Below are positions 27,884 through 39,444 of a DNA stretch of 64,000 bases, in pieces. The first letter of the stretch is position 1. Every line of letters starts with the position of its first letter. Origin of the DNA: Flavobacteriaceae bacterium UBA1682 (GTDB taxonomy: Bacteria > Bacteroidota > Bacteroidia > Flavobacteriales > Flavobacteriaceae); contig DCKE01000016.1 in assembly GCA_002320285.1 (NCBI GenBank), forward strand, positions 259 to 64,258, in the 5' to 3' direction. The position numbers and the translations under genes were made by a program. The notes beneath the pieces were generated by a model. That model searched no databases. It had not been told where the DNA came from and saw only the letters and a program-made list of their open reading frames with translations.

Positions 27884-29084
27884 AGTGTTCCTTTATTTTA
27901 TTGACAATATCTACCGCAACAGCTTCCTTACTTTTTAATTCCATAGGCATTACGTGAAATGCCTTATCAATAAAAGTTACTTTATTGGTTGGGACTCCAA
28001 ATCCAGCACCTTGGTCGTTTAATGAATTTAAAACAATTAGATCTAAATTCTTTTTTCTGATTTTTTGTTTGGCATTTTCTATTTCATTTTCTGTTTCCAA
28101 AGCAAAACCTATCAAAAACTGTTGTTTTTTAATAGTGCCTAAAGAGGCTAAAATATCGGGATTCTTTTCAAGTTCTATAACAAAATCGTCTGCTGATTTC
28201 TTTATCTTCTGAGTGGCTATGTTTTTAGGTCTATAATCAGCCACAGCAGCAGCACCGATAAATACATCTACCCCATCAAAATGCTGATGACATACATCAT
28301 ACATCTCTTGGGCAGAAAGTACAGCTATAGTCTCTACCAGCGGATGATTGATCTGTTGTTGCGTTGGCCCTGTAACTAAAACTACAGTCGCCCCTTCTTG
28401 AGCGGCGGCTAATGCAATATCAAAACCCATTTTTCCAGAAGAATGATTACCTATAAAACGTACAGGATCGATAGCTTCGTATGTAGGACCGGCAGTTATT
28501 AATATTTTTTTTCCGCTAAGGCTTTTGTCTTGAGATAGAGACTTTGTAAGAAAAGTTATCATATTTTCGGGTTCGGCCATTCTGCCTTCCCCAAAAAGGC
28601 CACTTGCCAATTCACCTTTCTCTGCGGGAATCATCAGGTTTTTATAAGATTCTAAAACCTTTAAATTATTTTGTGTAGAAGGATGGATATACATATCCAG
28701 ATCCATAGCAGGCGCGAAATATACTGGGCATTTTGCCGAAAGATAAATCGCCTGTAATAAATTATCACACGCACCAGTCACCATTTTTGAGATTGTATTG
28801 GCTGTTGCTGGAGCAATGAGTATTAAATCTGCCCAAAGCGCAATCTCGACATGATTGTTCCAAGTCGATGTCGCTTCATTTGAATTAAAAAAATCGGTAT
28901 AAACCGGTCTTTTTGATAGGGTAGACAACGTAAACGAAGTCACAAATTGATGAGAAGCAGGTGTCATGATTACTTGAACCTCGGCACCTGCTTTTATCAA
29001 TAGTCTCACTAAACTTGCCGTCTTATAAGCGGCAATTCCACCAGATATACCCAGTACTATTTTCTTTCCGCTTAAAACTGACAT
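27876..29084 (-). CDS. coaBC: bifunctional phosphopantothenoylcysteine decarboxylase / phosphopantothenate-cysteine ligase
   Basis: Two steps of coenzyme A synthesis in one flavoprotein (402 aa). The CoaC half (about 1-180) has LGISGGIAAYK, the catalytic-His segment WNNHVEIALWADL and FAPAMDLDMY. The CoaB half (about 190-402) has ITAGPTYEAIDPVRFIGN, SSGKMG and the AAVADYRP motif followed by KIKK. It lies 13 bases after the omega-subunit gene and overlaps the DUF4835 gene by 8 bases. coaD of the same pathway is found at 55988. Confidence 0.96.
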   Translation of the reverse strand: MSVLSGKKIVLGISGGIAAYKTASLVRLLIKAGAEVQVIMTPASHQFVTSFTLSTLSKRPVYTDFFNSNEATSTWNNHVEIALWADLILIAPATANTISKMVTGACDNLLQAIYLSAKCPVYFAPAMDLDMYIHPSTQNNLKVLESYKNLMIPAEKGELASGLFGEGRMAEPENMITFLTKSLSQDKSLSGKKILITAGPTYEAIDPVRFIGNHSSGKMGFDIALAAAQEGATVVLVTGPTQQQINHPLVETIAVLSAQEMYDVCHQHFDGVDVFIGAAAVADYRPKNIATQKIKKSADDFVIELEKNPDILASLGTIKKQQFLIGFALETENEIENAKQKIRKKNLDLIVLNSLNDQGAGFGVPTNKVTFIDKAFHVMPMELKSKEAVAVDIVNKIKEHYA

Positions 29085-29097
29085 GTCGTAGAGTATG

Positions 29098-29415
29098 TTA
29101 TTTCACAACTTCTTTATAGGTAATATCTCCGTTTAACCATTCTTCCACAGCTAGTGCATGCGGTTTAGGCAATTTTTCGTAGAATTTAGACACTTCAATT
29201 TGTTCTTTATTTTCAAAAACCTCGTCTAAACTATCGTTATATGTCGCAAACTCATCCAATTTGTCCAACAATTCTTTTTTGATATCAGCATTGATTTGGT
29301 TCGCTCTTTTAGCAATAATTGTAATTGCTTCATAAACATTTCCTGTCGGTTCTTCAATCTTGCTTTTGTTGTAAGTAATTGTGTTTACTGGAGCATTCGT
29401 TTTCTTTAAATCCAT
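29098..29415 (-). CDS. rpoZ: RNA polymerase omega-subunit family protein (Bacteroidota type)
   Basis: A 105-residue protein that matches the Bacteroidota RpoZ-like family: KTNAPVNTITYNKSKIEEPTGNVYEAITIIAKRANQI is the omega core helix region. The omega subunit assists RNA polymerase assembly. It lies between bamD and coaBC in the conserved operon order. Divergence from E. coli omega is large, so the assignment rests on the core helix and context. Confidence 0.85.
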   Translation of the reverse strand: MDLKKTNAPVNTITYNKSKIEEPTGNVYEAITIIAKRANQINADIKKELLDKLDEFATYNDSLDEVFENKEQIEVSKFYEKLPKPHALAVEEWLNGDITYKEVVK

Positions 29416-29422
29416 CCTAAAA

Positions 29423-30229
29423 TTATTTTGAAAATTGTTGTAAATCTTTATTAACTCGTTCCAACATTCTGTCGGCCTGATTTCTATATTTTGTATCTTC
29501 TTTAAAGCGAATTAAAGCATCATACATTGTTTTTGCGTTTTCCAAACGGTCTTCCATTTTGGAATAAACACTGTTTATCGCCAGATTATATGCAGAATCA
29601 AACTTGTAATACAAGGCGTCTTCTTTATAAATGGTCCCTGGATAATCGAATATAAAATTATCTAAAGCGATAATTGCAGCTGTATAATCTCGAGTCCATC
29701 CACCAATTGTATTTAATTGTTTGGCATTCTCAAAAGTTTTTTGCTCCAATTTCTGATTTGCTTTAGTCATCATCTGATTAGCTTCAATCGCATATTCTGA
29801 CGTGGGATATGTATCGATAAATTCCTGCAACTTAGTAATTGTCAGTACCGTAAATCCCTGATCCAACGAATATACGGGAGACAAAGCAAAAGTAGATTTT
29901 ATCTCAAGTAATAAAGCTTCTTCATGATGTACACTTTTAGGATAAGCCGCTGCAAATAATTTATAGCGTTCTCTAGAAAGCATATAATCCTTTACGAAAT
30001 AAGATGCATTTGCAAAGTTAAAAAACATCTCCTCTGCATCAGGTGTACCTCTACCTACGCGTTCTAATTGCTCATAAAGACGAAGTGCTTTTCTATATTT
30101 TTTTTGCTCATATAATTTTTGTGCTACCTCTCTTTTGTAAGCGACATCATCCGATTTCATCGCTTTTTGAAGCGGACTACACCCGACTAATACAACCATC
30201 AAAAGAGCTAAGCTTATATATTTTTTCAT
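29423..30229 (-). CDS. bamD: outer-membrane assembly lipoprotein BamD
   Basis: A component of the BAM complex that inserts beta-barrel proteins into the outer membrane. The lipoprotein signal ends in LVGC (Cys17), followed by SPLQKAMKSDD. TPR repeats follow: KREVAQKLYEQKKYRKALRLYEQL, FNFANASYFVKDYMLSRERYKLFAAAYPKS and IDTYPTSEYAIEANQMM. The length of 268 is normal. It is the first gene of the seven-gene minus-strand operon ending with fabI. Confidence 0.93.
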   Translation of the reverse strand: MKKYISLALLMVVLVGCSPLQKAMKSDDVAYKREVAQKLYEQKKYRKALRLYEQLERVGRGTPDAEEMFFNFANASYFVKDYMLSRERYKLFAAAYPKSVHHEEALLLEIKSTFALSPVYSLDQGFTVLTITKLQEFIDTYPTSEYAIEANQMMTKANQKLEQKTFENAKQLNTIGGWTRDYTAAIIALDNFIFDYPGTIYKEDALYYKFDSAYNLAINSVYSKMEDRLENAKTMYDALIRFKEDTKYRNQADRMLERVNKDLQQFSK

Positions 30230-30376
30230 ATATGGATATTATTTAACATTTAAGATATGACACCAGCTGACTCACATTAGTCTGTACATACAACAAACTA
30301 CTTCATACTGCCGGTTTCATATTATTTATTGTTTATAGCAAAAAGTCTTCCCAAGATAGTTCTATGAAAGCAGATG

Positions 30377-30384
30377 CAAATTTA
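30377..30384 (-). promoter_or_regulatory. -7 type promoter element for the bamD operon
   Basis: On the minus strand TAAATTTG matches TAnnTTTG. The expected start near 30371 would leave a leader of about 140 bases before bamD. No clear -33 element. Confidence 0.4.
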
Positions 30385-30423
30385 AGTATTAATTGGATTA
30401 TAAAAAACCTTTTTGTATTAAAA

Positions 30424-30456
30424 AAGAAAAGATGTCAATAACAGACATCTTTTCTT
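30424..30456. terminator. intrinsic terminator downstream of ferritin
   Basis: A 13-bp perfect stem AAGAAAAGATGTC (30424-30436) / GACATCTTTTCTT (30444-30456) with a 7-base loop, about 25 bases after the ferritin stop. A and T runs flank it on both sides. Confidence 0.85.
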
Positions 30457-30482
30457 GATTTTTTTCAAGAATTAAAACCGAA

Positions 30483-30992
30483 TTACAAAACCGGTTTTGA
30501 TTGTTGATTGAAATTTTTAAGATCATTATCAAATAAATAAAGTCCTCCTTTATCGTCTCCAATTAAATTGATCTTATCCAGTATCGTACGTGCTGTAGCC
30601 TCTTCTTCGATCTGTTCAGAAACATACCATTGCAAGAAATTATGAGTTGCATAATCTCTTTCTGTCAAGGAGATATGTACTAAGTCATTAATACTTTGAG
30701 AAACATATACTTCGTGATCAAACAATTGTTTGAAAAGTGCTTTAAAAGAAGTATGATCCAATTCCGGCTTTGAAATTGCAGGAATATCAGCTACACCGCC
30801 TCTTTGATTGACGTACTTGATCAATTTCAACATATGTTGACGCTCTTCGTCAGATTGCGCATACATAAAAGTCGCAATACCTTCAAAACCTTGAATCTCT
30901 GCCCAAGATGCCATTTCTAAATATATCTGAGACGAATCGCCTTCAATTTTCACTTGTCTGTTTAATGCTTTTTCTAAATCTGCTGATAACAT
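30483..30992 (-). CDS. ftnA: ferritin (non-haem, FtnA-like)
   Basis: A four-helix iron-storage protein (169 aa) that forms a 24-mer and oxidises Fe(II). Ferroxidase-site glutamates and histidine are visible in EGDSSQIYLEMASWAE (helix A) and EERQHMLKLIKYVNQRGG (ExxH, helix B). The long loop includes QQSEQIEEEATAR-type residues in YVSEQIEEEATARTIL (helix C/D). The gene lies 15 bases after dapA on the same strand, so it may be cotranscribed with it. It ends at a strong hairpin. Confidence 0.94.
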   Translation of the reverse strand: MLSADLEKALNRQVKIEGDSSQIYLEMASWAEIQGFEGIATFMYAQSDEERQHMLKLIKYVNQRGGVADIPAISKPELDHTSFKALFKQLFDHEVYVSQSINDLVHISLTERDYATHNFLQWYVSEQIEEEATARTILDKINLIGDDKGGLYLFDNDLKNFNQQSKPVL

Positions 30993-31007
30993 GATTCTTA
31001 TATTTTT

Positions 31008-31901
31008 TTAAAGATTGGCTAATTTATAGTTTTTAACAACAAAAGAATTAATCCTTTTTGCTAAATCTTCGTTAACATTCACCAAAGGCAAACGCACAGT
31101 ATCTCCAGTAACGTTCATCGATTGCAACATGGCTTTGATTCCAGCAGGATTACCTTGTTCAAAAATCATATCTATGCTTTCAGCCAGTCGATAATGCAAT
31201 TCAAATGCTCGATCAACCTCTCTATTTAACCCCAAGCGAATTAGATTGGAGAAATCCTCAGCAAATGCCTGACCTATAACTGAAATCACACCTGCTCCAC
31301 CAGCTAATACCATCGGCAAAGCAATCATATCGTCTCCAGAAATTACCAAAAAATGTTCTGGCTTATTTTTAATTAATTCCATGGCCTGTACCAAATCTCC
31401 GGCAGCTTCTTTTATTCCAATGACGTTTGGAAATTCGCTGGCCAATCGCAATACAGTAGCTGGCAACATATTACTTGCTGTTCTACCCGGCACATTGTAC
31501 AATATAATTGGCAAAGGAGAACTTAAAGCTATTGCTTTAAAATGTTGGTATATCCCTTCTTGTGTCGGTTTGTTGTAAAATGGAGAAACAGACAAAATCG
31601 CATCAAATCCCTTAAGGTTTTCAGCATTTAATTCCTCTACAACCCCAGCAGTATGATTTCCTCCAACACCCAAAACCAATGGCAATCTCCCCTTATTCGC
31701 ATCAATTATGGTCTTCTTCACCAACTCTTTTTCCTCTTTGGACAAAGTAACGGACTCTCCAGTAGTCCCAAGAACCACTAAATACTCTACCCCACCCACT
31801 ATTACGTGATTTACTAATTTTTGTAGCGCCTCTACGTCAACGGAAAAATCGCTTTTAAATGGAGTTACCAAAGCAACTCCTGTACCCATAAATGATTGCA
31901 T
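31008..31901 (-). CDS. dapA: 4-hydroxy-tetrahydrodipicolinate synthase
   Basis: Condenses pyruvate and aspartate semialdehyde in lysine and diaminopimelate synthesis. A TIM-barrel of 297 residues with the Thr-Thr pair at 46-47 (LGTTGES), Y135 (LYNVPGRT), the Schiff-base lysine K164 (GIKEAAGD) and GGAGVISV near 206. It is preceded by the DUF6913-type gene after 4 bases and followed by ferritin after 15 bases. Confidence 0.96.
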   Translation of the reverse strand: MQSFMGTGVALVTPFKSDFSVDVEALQKLVNHVIVGGVEYLVVLGTTGESVTLSKEEKELVKKTIIDANKGRLPLVLGVGGNHTAGVVEELNAENLKGFDAILSVSPFYNKPTQEGIYQHFKAIALSSPLPIILYNVPGRTASNMLPATVLRLASEFPNVIGIKEAAGDLVQAMELIKNKPEHFLVISGDDMIALPMVLAGGAGVISVIGQAFAEDFSNLIRLGLNREVDRAFELHYRLAESIDMIFEQGNPAGIKAMLQSMNVTGDTVRLPLVNVNEDLAKRINSFVVKNYKLANL

Positions 31902-31905
31902 CTTT

Positions 31906-32418
31906 TTATTTTTTAAAAATTTCTATATATCTAAATAATTCTTCCATATACGTTTTATATTTCTCGATAGGTAGCTGTAGTGATAAATGATTATTACTAA
32001 GCTTGATAGTGGAAAAACCCACTTTAAACCTTGCCTGAGAATGGGCCGTAGACCATAACAACAACATCTCATCAACATCGTAATAACTGATCAATAAATC
32101 AAAAGGCGTATCGATAAAACCCTGGACCTTTTCATTTTTCAACTTACCTTCCCAATCAAAATCACCGGCTTTTATAGCTACGTCACCATCCTTTAAAGTA
32201 CCTACAACAGATCTACTCAGTAGAAAACTAATGTGATCTGGACTAATCCCACGAAGCGCTAACTCTTTTACAAAAGCTTCTTTATCAGAAAAATCCTTGT
32301 GATTCAGAATAACTCCGACCTTTTTGATGACACCGCTAAATTCAATATTCTGCCCTTGTGACAATTGTTTCTTAACCGATCTTTTAAGGGCCTTATACTT
32401 TAATATATTTAAAAACAT
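31906..32418 (-). CDS. conserved hypothetical protein, probable DUF6913 family
   Basis: A soluble protein of 170 residues starting [17 protein letters not shown]. It has a mixed alpha/beta pattern with [15 protein letters not shown], a middle [16 protein letters not shown] segment ([14 protein letters not shown]) and [23 protein letters not shown] recall this protein as a flavobacterial family found next to dapA, probably DUF6913; the number is from memory. The function is unknown. It precedes dapA by 4 bases and a -7 type element (TAACTTTG, minus strand, 32437-32444) is upstream. Confidence 0.7.
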   Translation of the reverse strand: MFLNILKYKALKRSVKKQLSQGQNIEFSGVIKKVGVILNHKDFSDKEAFVKELALRGISPDHISFLLSRSVVGTLKDGDVAIKAGDFDWEGKLKNEKVQGFIDTPFDLLISYYDVDEMLLLWSTAHSQARFKVGFSTIKLSNNHLSLQLPIEKYKTYMEELFRYIEIFKK

Positions 32419-32577
32419 AGTCGTTGTAGTTCCTTACAAAGTTAACGAAATATAGCGTAACTGAATTGTGAAATATCAAAAAGAAAACGAATAAATTTAA
32501 ATTATCACAACACTTATTGCCCTATGAATGATTAAACAACAATTCCATAGTAAATAGCATGCCACCGATTTTCTATA

Positions 32578-35060
<2,483 letters not shown>

Positions 35061-35260
35061 AATGATCTATTTATTAACCGAGACCGCTCATCTCACTTGC
35101 AGACCATCTATACAGACGCTACAAAAAGATGTCATCTAAGTAATTTCAACTTATATTTTTAAAATTCAAAAATACGACACTTTCTAAATCTTCCCCTATT
35201 TTTCTACAAAAAACCACTATAACTTTTATTTTAAAAAAAACGAAATCGTCCATCAGCTAC

Positions 35261-35295
35261 TGACAGACAGTTGTCACTCGCGCCAGCTAATTTTG
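35261..35295 (+). promoter_or_regulatory. possible operator and -7 element upstream of the DinB gene
   Basis: A dyad TGACA-N6-TGTCA (35261-35276) lies 12 bases upstream of TAATTTTG (35288-35295, a TAnnTTTG match), itself 25 bases before the ATG. The dyad would sit in the -33 region, as expected for a repressor or activator site. Confidence 0.35.
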
Positions 35296-35320
35296 AAAAA
35301 TAATTTAAAATTCAAATTTT

Positions 35321-35791
35321 ATGAACACAAACTTTTTAACCAAAGAAGCCTTACTAATTCACTGGCAAGGGCATCGCGCTTCCACGCGCAAAACCATCGA
35401 AGCCTTTCCAGAAAAAGAACTGTTTGAATTTCGAATCGGCAATATGCGCCCATTCTCAACGATGATTCACGAATTGATCTCGATAGCCGTGCCCGGACTT
35501 GAAGAGATCACCTCTAAAATTTCAAAACCGTTTCAGGAAAACAGAGATACGCTAAAAACCAAAGGAGAACTGCTCGATCAGTGGGACAAAGACACAGTTT
35601 CAATCAATAGATTGTATGCTGCTATACCCGAGTCGGATTTTCCCAAAACATTCAATCTTTTTGGGCAATATGAGAACAGTCTGATCAACACCGTATTTTA
35701 TTTTATCGACAATGAAGTCCACCATCGAGCTCAAGGTTTTGTATACCTGCGTGCACTCGAGTTGGAACCTCCTTTTTTCTGGGAACGTTAA
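35321..35791 (+). CDS. DinB family protein
   Basis: A four-helix-bundle protein (156 aa) of the DinB/YfiT-like superfamily. These proteins bind a divalent metal through three histidines. Candidates seen are the His in TMIHELISIA and the pair in NEVHHRAQGFVYLRAL, which is the hallmark C-terminal motif HHRxQ. The exact activity is unknown; relatives are thiol-dependent transferases or stress proteins. It converges on a WYL regulator gene with a shared terminator. Confidence 0.9.
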   Translation: MNTNFLTKEALLIHWQGHRASTRKTIEAFPEKELFEFRIGNMRPFSTMIHELISIAVPGLEEITSKISKPFQENRDTLKTKGELLDQWDKDTVSINRLYAAIPESDFPKTFNLFGQYENSLINTVFYFIDNEVHHRAQGFVYLRALELEPPFFWER

Positions 35792-35795
35792 AACC

Positions 35796-35824
35796 AAAAA
35801 ATCCAGTTTACAACTGGATTTTTT
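35796..35824. terminator. bidirectional intrinsic terminator between the DinB and WYL genes
   Basis: Perfect 13-base arms AAAAAATCCAGTT (35796-35808) and AACTGGATTTTTT (35812-35824) with a 3-base loop. The stop codon of the convergent WYL gene abuts the hairpin. Confidence 0.9.
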
Positions 35825-36786
35825 TATGTATTGAGATTGCTGAGATTTCCTGCAAGCAATTCGCGGACGGTTTGCTTTAGGCTTTCGGGTTCCAAAATTT
35901 GTGCTTTATCACCAAACATCATAAACCAACGCGCAAACCCACTTTTCACTTCCGTACAACGAAAAGTCATCTCCATCCGACCTTCACGTTCTATTTCGCT
36001 TTCAAAACCGTAATAATCTCGTTCCCATTTCAAGTATTTCACCACATCCATTTCCACAGAAATTCGAACTTTAACTTCGGGTATCTCACTGGTTTTTTGC
36101 GATTCCAAATAGAATTCCAACGGCTGGTGCTGCCTCTCAAAAGACCGTTGTGTCAATTCAACCAAATAAACGCGGTCCAATCGAAATTGCCGATAATCGC
36201 AACGCAAATGACAGTAGGCTACAAAGTACCAATAGGTATTTTCATGAAAAACCCCAACAGGCTCTACCTCCCTGACAGACGGAGCCACAGCCTCGACACT
36301 TTGATAAGAAATCGATAGACACAAACGCATAGAGATCGACTGAAACAGCAGCGACAAACCCTCAGGAACGTCTTGATTAAACAATTCCAACTTGGAACGC
36401 ATCAACAATTTGCTCTCTACCGTCGAAACTACCGCTTTATCTGTGGTACGCAACATCGCTTTCATCTTGTATAATGCAGAACTAAATTGCCCGCTAAGAT
36501 TTTTATCGAGGTAATTGGTCATCAGTTTTTCTGCAACACCAAAACTCAAGGCCTCCTCCTTTGTAAACAAAGTTGGTGTCATGCGAAAACCATCTACTAA
36601 TGAATAACCAACACCCGCTTCGCTATATATCGGTATACCCGCCAATTCTAAAGAACGAATATCTCTGTAAATAGTACGAAGGCTCACCTCAAAACGATCC
36701 GCCAATTCCTGCGCTGTCACCACTTTCTTAGACTGCAACTGAACCATAATCGCCAATATCCGATCGAAACGCTTGTTGATTTCCAT
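35824..36786 (-). CDS. YafY-type transcriptional regulator (HTH + WYL domain)
   Basis: A DNA-binding regulator of 320 residues. The N-terminal winged HTH (about 1-60; FDRILAIMVQLQSKKVVTAQELADRFEVSLRTIYRDIRSLE) is followed by a WYL ligand-binding domain with the YWYFVAYCHLRCDYRQFRLDR segment (about 180-205). A C-terminal WCX-like region ends the protein. Such proteins often sense nucleic acids or small effectors. A -7 type element TATTTTTG lies upstream on the minus strand (36811-36818). It is convergent with the DinB gene, a frequent partner. Confidence 0.93.
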   Translation of the reverse strand: MEINKRFDRILAIMVQLQSKKVVTAQELADRFEVSLRTIYRDIRSLELAGIPIYSEAGVGYSLVDGFRMTPTLFTKEEALSFGVAEKLMTNYLDKNLSGQFSSALYKMKAMLRTTDKAVVSTVESKLLMRSKLELFNQDVPEGLSLLFQSISMRLCLSISYQSVEAVAPSVREVEPVGVFHENTYWYFVAYCHLRCDYRQFRLDRVYLVELTQRSFERQHQPLEFYLESQKTSEIPEVKVRISVEMDVVKYLKWERDYYGFESEIEREGRMEMTFRCTEVKSGFARWFMMFGDKAQILEPESLKQTVRELLAGNLSNLNT

Positions 36787-36898
36787 GTTGGAACTTTTTA
36801 TGTTTTAAGGCAAAAATATATTTTTATTCGTAAATTGTAGCTCGTAATTCGTGATTGGAGGAATATTTCTCACGCGATTCAAACGACCTAAAACAAAA

Positions 36899-36924
36899 AA
36901 AGCCTTCTCGTTGGAGAAGGCTTT
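36899..36924 (-). terminator. intrinsic terminator of the rpsF-rpsR-rplI operon
   Basis: An 11-bp perfect stem, AAAGCCTTCTC (36899-36909) and GAGAAGGCTTT (36914-36924), with a GTTG loop. An A run on the plus strand gives a T run on the minus strand. It lies 20 bases after the rplI stop. Confidence 0.9.
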
Positions 36925-36943
36925 ACTATATCAAATCAATTGA

Positions 36944-37387
36944 TTATTCTTGCTCAGCAATAACTTCGTAAGGAATTTCAATGATTACATCACGGTGAAG
37001 ACGAACAGTCGCTTCATATTTACCAGTACGTTTGATGATACCAGAAGTGATGAATTTTTTATCGATACTTTGACCGTTTTTAGCAAAAACCTCAGCAAGA
37101 TCATTATTAGTTACAGAACCAAATAATTTTTCTCCACCAGCTTTAACTGTGATCTTAATATCTAAAGCTTTAAGCGCTTCAGCGATAACATTCGCATCAG
37201 CAATAACTTTAGCTTCTTTATGAGCTCTTTGCTTTAAGTTTTCAGCCAATACTTTCTTTGCAGAAGGTGTAGCTAAAATAGCAATCCCTTGAGGAATTAA
37301 AAAGTTACGCCCGTATCCCGGTTTTACCGAAACCAAGTCATCTTTAAATCCTAATTTTTGTACGTCTTGTTTTAAAATAAGTTCCAT
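36944..37387 (-). CDS. rplI: 50S ribosomal protein L9
   Basis: A large-subunit protein of 147 residues. The N-terminal domain has the signature MELILKQDVQKLGFKDDLVSVKPGYGRNFLIPQG, joined by the long helix (about 45-75) to the C-terminal RNA-binding domain (GGEKLFGSVTNNDLAEVF). Third gene of the rpsF-rpsR-rplI operon, 15 bases after rpsR. Confidence 0.98.
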   Translation of the reverse strand: MELILKQDVQKLGFKDDLVSVKPGYGRNFLIPQGIAILATPSAKKVLAENLKQRAHKEAKVIADANVIAEALKALDIKITVKAGGEKLFGSVTNNDLAEVFAKNGQSIDKKFITSGIIKRTGKYEATVRLHRDVIIEIPYEVIAEQE

Positions 37388-37402
37388 AGTTTTCGCCTCT
37401 TT

Positions 37403-37699
37403 TTATTTTAATAAATCAGCCACATATGGCATTAATGCTAAATGACGAGCTCTTTTAACAGCTACAGAAACTTTTCTTTGGTATTTCAAAGAAGTTCCTG
37501 TTAAACGACGAGGAAGAATTTTTCCTTGTTCGTTTACGAATTTCAATAAGAAATCTGGATCTTTAAAATCGATATATTTAATACCTGATTTTTTGAAACG
37601 ACAATATTTCTTAGCTTTGTTTGTTTCTATATTTAAAGGCGTTAGATATCTGATATCTCCGTCTTTTTTTCCTTTTGCAGATTGCTCAATAGTCGACAT
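37403..37699 (-). CDS. rpsR: 30S ribosomal protein S18
   Basis: A small-subunit protein of 98 residues with the core [19 protein letters not shown], then [20 protein letters not shown] and [12 protein letters not shown]. The N-terminal extension of about 30 residues is typical of Bacteroidota S18. S6 and S18 form a pair on the ribosome, in line with the gene order; the spacer to rpsF is 5 bases. No ssb gene is present between them. Confidence 0.98.
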   Translation of the reverse strand: MSTIEQSAKGKKDGDIRYLTPLNIETNKAKKYCRFKKSGIKYIDFKDPDFLLKFVNEQGKILPRRLTGTSLKYQRKVSVAVKRARHLALMPYVADLLK

Positions 37700-37704
37700 A
37701 ATAA

Positions 37705-38046
37705 TTAAGCTTTTTTAGATTTTAATTTCTCTCTTCTTCTTTCAGCCCAAGAAATCGCATGTTTATCCATACTTACTGTAAGGAAACGCATGATTCTTTC
37801 ATCACGACGGAATTCAGTCTCTAAAGCGATCAAGATCTCTCCAGTTACTGTGTATTCGAATAAATGGTAAAAACCACTTTTTTTGTTTTGGATTTCGTAA
37901 GCCATTTTTTTCAAGCCCCAATCCTCTTTTGATACCATCTGTGCTCCTCTAGAAGTAAGAAATTCTTCAAATTTCTGTACTGTTTCCTTTACCTGAGTTT
38001 CAGATAAAACGGGATTCAAGATGAAAACAGTTTCATAATGATTCAT
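37705..38046 (-). CDS. rpsF: 30S ribosomal protein S6
   Basis: A small-subunit protein of 113 residues, first in the operon. Signature segments are [37 protein letters not shown] and [14 protein letters not shown] complete Bacteroidota-type promoter is found 35 bases upstream. Confidence 0.98.
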   Translation of the reverse strand: MNHYETVFILNPVLSETQVKETVQKFEEFLTSRGAQMVSKEDWGLKKMAYEIQNKKSGFYHLFEYTVTGEILIALETEFRRDERIMRFLTVSMDKHAISWAERRREKLKSKKA

Positions 38047-38080
38047 AAATATTAGATTTTATTTGTTATAAAATTGGGTG

Positions 38081-38112
38081 CAAAAATACGTTTTTAAATG
38101 ATATAATACAAA
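38081..38112 (-). promoter_or_regulatory. promoter of the rpsF-rpsR-rplI operon
   Basis: On the minus strand TTTG (38109-38112), a 20-base spacer and TATTTTTG (38081-38088) match the Bacteroidota TTTG-N19/20-TAnnTTTG consensus closely. The start is expected near 38075, leaving a leader of about 28 bases. Confidence 0.75.
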
Positions 38113-38146
38113 CTTTAAAAAATTCTTTTTCAATTAATTCAATCTT

Positions 38147-38183
38147 AAAAAAAAGGTTGCTTCCAATTTTATCGGAAGCAACC
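38147..38183 (-). terminator. intrinsic terminator of the lipoprotein gene
   Basis: A 10-bp perfect stem GGTTGCTTCC (38155-38164) / GGAAGCAACC (38174-38183). On the minus strand it is followed by eight T (A run at 38147-38154). It lies about 40 bases after the lipoprotein gene stop. Confidence 0.88.
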
Positions 38184-38223
38184 TCAAAGAACTATTTTTT
38201 TCTACTCAACAAAAAAAAATAGC

Positions 38224-39219
38224 TTATGGCAAAGACTTGATTTTTGCTGCTAGCTCCTCCTCGCTTGCCATTTTTAACTCATCCATCGCAATGGTAATGA
38301 TTATATTTTTCTCTAATTTCACTTCTTGAATCGCATAAATCAATTTGCCTTGACTTTCTGATACGAAAATAACGTACATATCATAACCGACAGGCCCCCA
38401 ACCATAGTGCTCCGTAAAACTTTTAGTTGCAACATCATACTTATCCAAAAAGGCCAATACGTCTGTCTCGCCTCTAAACGTGACATATACAGAACTGTTT
38501 TTATTGTCATATCCATCTGGAACTCGAACTATTAAAGGCGTTCTTTCGCCTTCTCCTAATAAAAATCGATCGATGTTCGACCAGCCAAAATCTTTTAGAT
38601 AAACTTGATATTCATTAGTTTCTGCATTGGGATAGACCCCACCTTCTTCAGCACCAGGATCAAACTCATCCCAATTTATATTCCCGTCGTCGTTAAAACG
38701 GCCTTTCCACATGATCATATCTACATCCAATCCACCACTATTCGCAGCGGGAACCGTCATACTAAAATAGTTTGTTTTTAGCCCCACTCCATACTGAGTA
38801 ACATTAATAAAAAACTGACCTCCAGTAACCAAAGGTTCTAGTCCACCGGATTCATTGACCCCCATCAAAGGTCTATTGGCCAACACCATAGAGGCACGAT
38901 CATAAAACTCTATAAATTCCAACTCCACATCTCCGGTAACCTTCTCATCGTTGGCATCATATAAATTCAGTGGATCGATCATCAAAACAACTCCTGCTTT
39001 TGAGGTAAAAACAATTCCATCTTCTGCTTTAAAACTTTTTCTTTGAGTCATTTTCTCTAAGGCCTCAAGTTGAAGTTTCTTAAATACCGTTGCCGATGGC
39101 GGAACCATTCCTGGCACTGGATCTTCTGGGTGAGGCGTCAAGACGCCCTCATCATCTGAACAGCTTATAAAAAACAAAGCGGCACAGAAAAAAGCTAAAT
39201 AATAATTTATCTTTTTCAT
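38224..39219 (-). CDS. hypothetical lipoprotein
   Basis: A secreted lipoprotein of 331 residues counted from the ATG at 39219. The signal ends in FISC and is followed by an acidic SDDEG stretch, the common Bacteroidota surface-lipoprotein export type. The rest is a beta-rich extracellular protein with EDGIVFTSKAGVVLMIDPLN, VELEFIEFYDRASMVLANRP and DFGWSNIDRF. I do not recognise a named domain. A GTG at 39240 is in frame but less likely to be the start. It is a single-gene unit with its own promoter and terminator. Confidence 0.85.
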   Translation of the reverse strand: MKKINYYLAFFCAALFFISCSDDEGVLTPHPEDPVPGMVPPSATVFKKLQLEALEKMTQRKSFKAEDGIVFTSKAGVVLMIDPLNLYDANDEKVTGDVELEFIEFYDRASMVLANRPLMGVNESGGLEPLVTGGQFFINVTQYGVGLKTNYFSMTVPAANSGGLDVDMIMWKGRFNDDGNINWDEFDPGAEEGGVYPNAETNEYQVYLKDFGWSNIDRFLLGEGERTPLIVRVPDGYDNKNSSVYVTFRGETDVLAFLDKYDVATKSFTEHYGWGPVGYDMYVIFVSESQGKLIYAIQEVKLEKNIIITIAMDELKMASEEELAAKIKSLP

Positions 39220-39242
39220 TTCATTGGTTTTTAAATTCACAA

Positions 39243-39271
39243 CAAATATATCGAGTCAAAAACACAGCAAA
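39243..39271 (-). promoter_or_regulatory. promoter of the lipoprotein gene
   Basis: On the minus strand TTTG (39268-39271), a 17-base spacer and TATATTTG (39243-39250) form a near-consensus promoter, 24 bases from the ATG at 39219. Confidence 0.55.
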
Positions 39272-39444
39272 TATGATAAAAATCATTATTTAACAATATT
39301 ACACTTGCCTTTTATCAAAAACTAATTGAAAAAAGACCAAAAAATATCATTTTTTAAACATTTTAAGCTAAAAAACACATTGTATTAACTTAATTTTCAC
39401 GAAGTGAATTCAAAACTTTTGCAGTTTTACCTCTATTTTTTTTA

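Noticed and set aside
35899..36318. 139-codon plus-strand frame inside the WYL regulator gene
   Set aside because: Antisense shadow of a well-supported gene; low-complexity Phe/His-rich product.
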